A stretch of DNA of 64,000 bases from Rossellomorea sp. BNER (GTDB taxonomy: Bacteria; Bacillota; Bacilli; Bacillales; Bacillaceae_B), in contig JANAVG010000008.1 in assembly GCA_024213275.1 (NCBI GenBank), forward strand, positions 161,392 to 225,391, in the 5' to 3' direction. This document shows, piece after piece, positions 60,054-64,000 of the stretch (the stretch's first letter is position 1; every line of letters begins with the position of its first letter). The translations under genes were made by a program, and so were the position numbers. The notes below the pieces were generated by a model. The model made no database searches. It saw nothing but the letters and a program-made list of their open reading frames with translations, and had not been told where the DNA came from.

Positions 60054-60134
60054 AACTTTTTTTGCACGAAAGATTCTTACTATTTTAAAACTTTTGTATA
60101 TCAAACTAAAACTAATATAGAGGAGGAAATCCAC

Positions 60135-61679
60135 ATGATTCCGTACAAACATGAGCCATTCACAGATTTTTCTAAGAAAGAAAATCAGAAAGCATTTAAA
60201 GAAGGCTTAAAGCTTGTAGAAAGCTATTTAGGTCAAGACTATCCGTTAGTTATTGGTGGAGAACGCATTACAACGGAGGATAAAATTGTTTCCGTTAACC
60301 CAGCGAATAAAGAAGAGTTAGTTGGCCGAGTATCAAAGGCGAACCAAGATCTTGCCGAAAAAGCAATGACTGAAGCTTATACGACGTTCGAGTCTTGGAG
60401 AAAAGTTAAACCTGAAACACGTGCGGATATTTTATTCCGAGCTTCGGCGATTGTTCGTCGTCGCAAGCATGAATTCTCGGCTATTCTTGTTAAAGAAGCA
60501 GGTAAACCTTGGAATGAAGCAGATGCAGATACTGCAGAAGCTATTGATTTCATGGAATACTATGCTCGTCAAATGCTTCGTATTAAAGAAGGCTTCCCAG
60601 TGGAAAGTCGTCCTGGTGAATACAACCAGTTCAACTACACTCCACTAGGTGTCGGAGTGGTTATTTCTCCATGGAACTTTGCGTTTGCTATTATGGCAGG
60701 AACTGCAGTAGCAGCGATTGTTTCCGGTAATACAGTACTATTAAAACCAGCTTCAACTACACCAGTTGTAGCAGCGAAATTCATTGAAGTATTAGAAGAA
60801 GCAGGTCTTCCAAAAGGTGTTATTAACTATGTACCAGGAAGCGGAGCGGAAGTAGGCGACTACTTAGTTGACCATCCAAAAACACGCTTTATCTCTTTCA
60901 CAGGTTCTCGTGATGTAGGTGTTCGTATTTATGAGCGCGCCGCAAAAGTAAACCCTGGACAAAAATGGCTTAAGCGTGTAATTGCTGAAATGGGTGGAAA
61001 AGATACGATCGTTGTTGATAGTGAAGGAGATCTTGAGCTTGCAGCACAAGCGATTGTAACGTCTGCATTTGGATTCTCTGGTCAAAAATGTTCTGCATGT
61101 TCACGTGCCGTTATTGTTGAAGATGTTTATGATCAAGTCCTAGCTCGCGCTGTTGAATTGACAAAAGAACTTACTGTTGGAGATACGGTTGATGGAGATA
61201 AATTCATGGGTCCTGTTATCGACCAAGCAGCATATGACAAAATCATGAGCTACATTGAAATCGGTCAAACTGAAGGGAAATTAATGGCAGGTGGAGAAGG
61301 AGACAATTCAAAAGGTTTCTTCGTTAAGCCAACGATTTTTGCAGATGTTGATCCAGAAGCTCGTCTAATGAAGGAAGAAATCTTTGGACCAGTCGTTGCT
61401 TTCTCAAAAGCAAAAGACTTTGACCATGCTATTGAAATTGCAAATAATACAGATTACGGTTTAACAGGTGCTGTTATCACAAATAATCGTGCGAAAATTG
61501 AGCAAGCACGTGAAGATTTCCACGTAGGTAACCTTTACTTCAACCGTGGTTGTACAGGTGCTATTGTTGGATACCAACCATTTGGTGGATTTAACATGTC
61601 AGGTACTGACTCGAAAGCGGGCGGACCAGACTACCTATTACTTCATATGCAAGCAAAAACAACATCTGAAATGCTTTAA
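60135..61679 (+). CDS. rocA: L-glutamate gamma-semialdehyde (1-pyrroline-5-carboxylate) dehydrogenase RocA
   Basis: A 514-residue NAD-dependent aldehyde dehydrogenase that oxidises pyrroline-5-carboxylate/glutamate semialdehyde to glutamate. The catalytic Glu is in [11 protein letters not shown] and the catalytic Cys in [12 protein letters not shown]. The cofactor region is FTGSRDVG, and the tail [19 protein letters not shown] is typical of the RocA/PruA group. I start at the ATG at 60135 behind GAGGAGG. A frame open further up covers the promoter. It is followed by a family 2 hairpin and rocD. Confidence 0.95.
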   Translation: MIPYKHEPFTDFSKKENQKAFKEGLKLVESYLGQDYPLVIGGERITTEDKIVSVNPANKEELVGRVSKANQDLAEKAMTEAYTTFESWRKVKPETRADILFRASAIVRRRKHEFSAILVKEAGKPWNEADADTAEAIDFMEYYARQMLRIKEGFPVESRPGEYNQFNYTPLGVGVVISPWNFAFAIMAGTAVAAIVSGNTVLLKPASTTPVVAAKFIEVLEEAGLPKGVINYVPGSGAEVGDYLVDHPKTRFISFTGSRDVGVRIYERAAKVNPGQKWLKRVIAEMGGKDTIVVDSEGDLELAAQAIVTSAFGFSGQKCSACSRAVIVEDVYDQVLARAVELTKELTVGDTVDGDKFMGPVIDQAAYDKIMSYIEIGQTEGKLMAGGEGDNSKGFFVKPTIFADVDPEARLMKEEIFGPVVAFSKAKDFDHAIEIANNTDYGLTGAVITNNRAKIEQAREDFHVGNLYFNRGCTGAIVGYQPFGGFNMSGTDSKAGGPDYLLLHMQAKTTSEML

Positions 61680-61692
61680 TAATTGATAAGGA

Positions 61693-61808
61693 GGAGGCTG
61701 TCCCAAAAACAAGGTGTCAGGAACCACAACTTCAATATATGGAAGAACCCTCGGGAATTTTCTGTATAGAGATGATCAGTGGTTTGCTACCCCTTTGGGA
61801 CAGCCTCC
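61693..61808. repeat. Family 2 long hairpin repeat, copy 3, between rocA and rocD
   Basis: Outer arms GGAGGCTGTCCCAAA and TTTGGGACAGCCTCC pair perfectly over 15 bp. AACCAC/GTGGTT and AGAA/TTCT lie inside. No T run follows. It fills most of the gap between two genes read in the same direction, and so may act on the level of rocD expression. Confidence 0.9.
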
Positions 61809-61847
61809 ATCCTTACATTTACACTATGGAAGATGGAGGAGATTAAG

Positions 61848-63041
61848 TTGACAGTTAAAACGGATTCGATTATTGAACAAACAGAACGATTTGGTGCAAA
61901 AAACTATCACCCACTACCAATTGTTATCGCTGAGGCAGAAGGAGTTTGGGTGAAGGATCCTGAAGGAAACAAATACATGGATATGCTCAGTGCATACTCT
62001 GCTGTAAACCAAGGGCATAGACATCCTAAGATTATTCAAGCACTAAAAGATCAAGCGGATAGAGTGACATTAACTTCTCGTGCGTTCCATAATGACCAAT
62101 TAGGTCCTTGGTATGAAAAAATCTGTAAACTTACAAATAAAGAAATGGCTCTTCCAATGAACACAGGCGCTGAAGCTGTAGAAACCGCTATTAAAACAGC
62201 TCGCCGTTGGGCTTACGATGTTAAAGGTGTAGAGGAAAATCAAGCCGAAATTATCGCATGTGAAGGAAACTTCCATGGAAGAACGATGACAGCTGTATCT
62301 TTATCTTCGGAAGAAGAGTACAAACGTGGATTTGGACCAATGCTACCAGGAATCAACTTAATCCCTTATGGAGATCTTGATGCATTAAAGGAAAAAATCA
62401 CACCAAACACTGCTGCATTCCTAATTGAACCCATTCAAGGGGAAGCGGGAATTGTTATCCCACCAGAGGGATTCTTAAAAGCAGCATATGAACTTTGTAA
62501 AGAAAATAACGTTTTATTTATCGCTGATGAAATCCAAGCGGGTCTAGCTCGTTCAGGTAAAATGTTTGCATGTGAATGGGAAGATGTAGATCCAGACATG
62601 TACATCTTAGGAAAAGCATTAGGTGGCGGAGTTTTCCCTATCTCTTGTGTAGTAGCGAATAAAGAAGTGTTAGGCGTATTCAATCCAGGATCTCATGGAT
62701 CTACATTTGGCGGGAACCCAATGGCTTGTGCGGTATCTGTTGCTTCAATAGATGTTATTTTTGATGAAAAACTTGTAGAGCGTTCTCTAGAAATGGGAGA
62801 GTATTTCATGAGTAAATTACGTGAAATTAACAATCCTATGATTAAAGAGGTTCGTGGAAGAGGCTTGTTTATTGGGGTAGAACTTACTGAACCAGCTCGT
62901 AAATATTGTGAAGAGTTAAAGGCTGAAGGATTACTATGTAAAGAGACGCATGATACGGTCATCCGTTTTGCCCCTCCACTAGTAATTAGCCAAGAAGAAT
63001 TAGACTGGGCGATTGAACGAATTAAAAAAGTTCTTTCTTAA
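61848..63041 (+). CDS. rocD: Ornithine aminotransferase RocD
   Basis: A 397-residue class III aminotransferase that turns ornithine and 2-oxoglutarate into glutamate semialdehyde and glutamate. Diagnostic parts are [15 protein letters not shown], the Asp in [16 protein letters not shown] and the PLP Lys in [12 protein letters not shown]. The start is TTG at 61848, six bases behind GGAGGAG, giving the usual N-terminus [19 protein letters not shown]. Its product is the substrate of RocA, encoded just upstream. Confidence 0.95.
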   Translation: MTVKTDSIIEQTERFGAKNYHPLPIVIAEAEGVWVKDPEGNKYMDMLSAYSAVNQGHRHPKIIQALKDQADRVTLTSRAFHNDQLGPWYEKICKLTNKEMALPMNTGAEAVETAIKTARRWAYDVKGVEENQAEIIACEGNFHGRTMTAVSLSSEEEYKRGFGPMLPGINLIPYGDLDALKEKITPNTAAFLIEPIQGEAGIVIPPEGFLKAAYELCKENNVLFIADEIQAGLARSGKMFACEWEDVDPDMYILGKALGGGVFPISCVVANKEVLGVFNPGSHGSTFGGNPMACAVSVASIDVIFDEKLVERSLEMGEYFMSKLREINNPMIKEVRGRGLFIGVELTEPARKYCEELKAEGLLCKETHDTVIRFAPPLVISQEELDWAIERIKKVLS

Positions 63042-63239
63042 TTAGTAGCAACATACATTTTGAAGTGTGAATAGAGATAAGATTCATTTTTCAATTTTTG
63101 TAGTATAGTTGGTATTCCCGAGGTCGACAATGAAAGCTATAAGCTAACAGTGAAAAAGTATATTTTTTCGTTCAAATATCTATTATGTGTTAGAAATGAG
63201 AGAAAAGAACGGATAATATAAAAAATCGCTAAAAAGTGG

Positions 63240-63268
63240 TTTTCATTCTAGTGATAAATTGTTACAAT
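63240..63268 (+). promoter_or_regulatory. Weak candidate promoter of the glutamate dehydrogenase gene
   Basis: TTTTCA and TACAAT are 17 bp apart, 43 bp before the start codon. No sigma-54 pattern is seen in this intergenic region, nor a terminator for rocD. Confidence 0.3.
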
Positions 63269-63310
63269 TACAACGTTTTAGATTACACAATAAAGAGGCG
63301 AATTTTAAAA

Positions 63311-64000
63311 ATGGGAGAAAACCTAAACCTATTTACTTCTACTCAATATGTCATTAATGATGCACTTGCAAAACTTGGTTATACCGAAGAAATGTATGAA
63401 CTATTGAAAGAACCTGTTCGAATGCTAACAGTAAGAATTCCTGTCCGTATGGATGATGGAACCATCCAGGTATTTACTGGTTACCGTGCGCAACATAATG
63501 ATGCTGTTGGTCCTACAAAAGGTGGGGTACGTTTCCACCCTGAAGTAGATGAGGAAGAAGTAAAGGCTTTATCAATGTGGATGAGTTTAAAATGTGGAAT
63601 CGTTGATCTTCCATATGGAGGAGGAAAAGGCGGTATCATTTGTGATCCACGAACAATGTCTTTTGCAGAGCTTGAGAAATTAAGCCGTGGATACGTTCGT
63701 GCCATCAGTCAAATTGTTGGACCGACGAAGGATATCCCTGCACCAGATGTTTACACCAATTCCCAAATCATGGCTTGGATGATGGATGAATATAGTCGTT
63801 TACGCGAAAATGATTCTCCAGGCTTTATCACAGGTAAGCCGATTGTTCTTGGTGGTTCACAAGGTCGTGAGAAAGCAACTGCACAAGGTGTAACCATCTG
63901 TATAGAAGAAGCGGCTAAGAAGAGAAATATAAATATTAAAGGTGCTCGTGTTGTTATCCAAGGATTCGGAAATGCTGGTAGTTTCCTTGCTAAATTCATG
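63311..64000 (+). CDS. rocG: NAD-specific glutamate dehydrogenase (RocG/GudB type), 3' end outside window
   Basis: The first 230 residues of a Glu/Leu/Phe/Val dehydrogenase, open to the window edge. The catalytic region reads LPYGGGKGGIICDP with the essential Lys, preceded by GPTKGGVRFHP, followed by PAPDVYTNSQIMAWMMDEYS and the start of the NAD domain, VVIQGFGNAGSF. It deaminates glutamate to 2-oxoglutarate, finishing the arginine-to-2-oxoglutarate route with rocD and rocA. RocG and GudB are too alike to separate by eye, and context favours RocG. The ATG follows AAAGAGGCG at a slightly long distance. Confidence 0.93.
   Translation, partial: MGENLNLFTSTQYVINDALAKLGYTEEMYELLKEPVRMLTVRIPVRMDDGTIQVFTGYRAQHNDAVGPTKGGVRFHPEVDEEEVKALSMWMSLKCGIVDLPYGGGKGGIICDPRTMSFAELEKLSRGYVRAISQIVGPTKDIPAPDVYTNSQIMAWMMDEYSRLRENDSPGFITGKPIVLGGSQGREKATAQGVTICIEEAAKKRNINIKGARVVIQGFGNAGSFLAKFM

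Noticed and set aside
60050-60066. TGCAAA-N5-TTTGCA as a RocR binding site near rocA
   Set aside because: It overlaps the -12 region of the candidate sigma-54 promoter, whereas RocR sites are expected well upstream, and I could not recall the RocR consensus with certainty.

Overview
The window is chromosomal DNA from a low-GC, endospore-forming member of the Bacillaceae. It carries sporulation and spore-coat genes (lytH, a yutC-type YhcN/YlaJ lipoprotein, yutH), phosphorelay accessory genes (kapB, kapD), and gene order matching the lytH-lipA-yut-yuz-yum-yui / mrp / pbpD-kap / yug part of the Bacillus subtilis chromosome. Gene names below come from protein resemblance plus this synteny, recalled from knowledge of B. 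subtilis and not from a database search. No rRNA, tRNA, prophage, insertion sequence or CRISPR array was recognised.

Layout. 1-2.7 kb: the end of an NhaC-family antiporter, then a sodium:solute symporter with a tiny MetS-like partner. 2.7-16.8 kb: the lytH/lipA/yutC-yutM block (spore peptidoglycan hydrolysis, lipoate synthesis, Fe-S scaffold proteins YutI and YutM, YutJ dehydrogenase), with an L,D-transpeptidase and a hydroxyacid dehydrogenase inserted. 16.8-21.4 kb: an N-acetylglucosamine locus (nagA-nagB-nagR-nagP) behind a NagR-type operator and a cre-like site. 21.8-31.6 kb: yumC, yumB, yuiA-yuiF and pepA. 32.4-40.6 kb: yuxO, then the seven-gene mrp Na+/H+ antiporter operon on the minus strand. 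40.8-51.6 kb: pbpD, yuxJ, kapD, kapB, a lipoprotein peptidyl-prolyl isomerase, an SOD-like lipoprotein, patB, yugE, yugF and alaR-alaT. 51.8-56.5 kb: an XRE regulator, a second NSS symporter, an ECF sigma/anti-sigma pair and yugI. 56.8-64 kb: an NhaC-type antiporter behind a good sigma-54 promoter, then rocR, rocA, rocD and the start of a glutamate dehydrogenase gene. The last block is an arginine/ornithine/proline catabolic island: RocD and RocA convert ornithine to glutamate and the dehydrogenase deaminates it to 2-oxoglutarate.

The intergenic DNA holds three families of interspersed inverted repeats. Family 1 is a mosaic of roughly 126-bp and 95-bp modules, often abutting the stop codons of minus-strand genes. 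Family 2 is a roughly 120-bp long hairpin with three copies, one of them between rocA and rocD. Family 3 is a hairpin with a GGGACGGTTCTCGA core, also three copies. In all three the arms change together between copies, which points to selection or repair at the level of the hairpin. There are also short tandem arrays of exact 25-bp, 21-bp and 52-bp period.

The observation I rate most interesting is the sigma-54-type promoter with a perfect 16-bp palindrome about 88 bp upstream of its expected start, in front of the NhaC-family carrier next to rocR. It suggests a sigma-54-dependent transporter linked to amino-acid catabolism.
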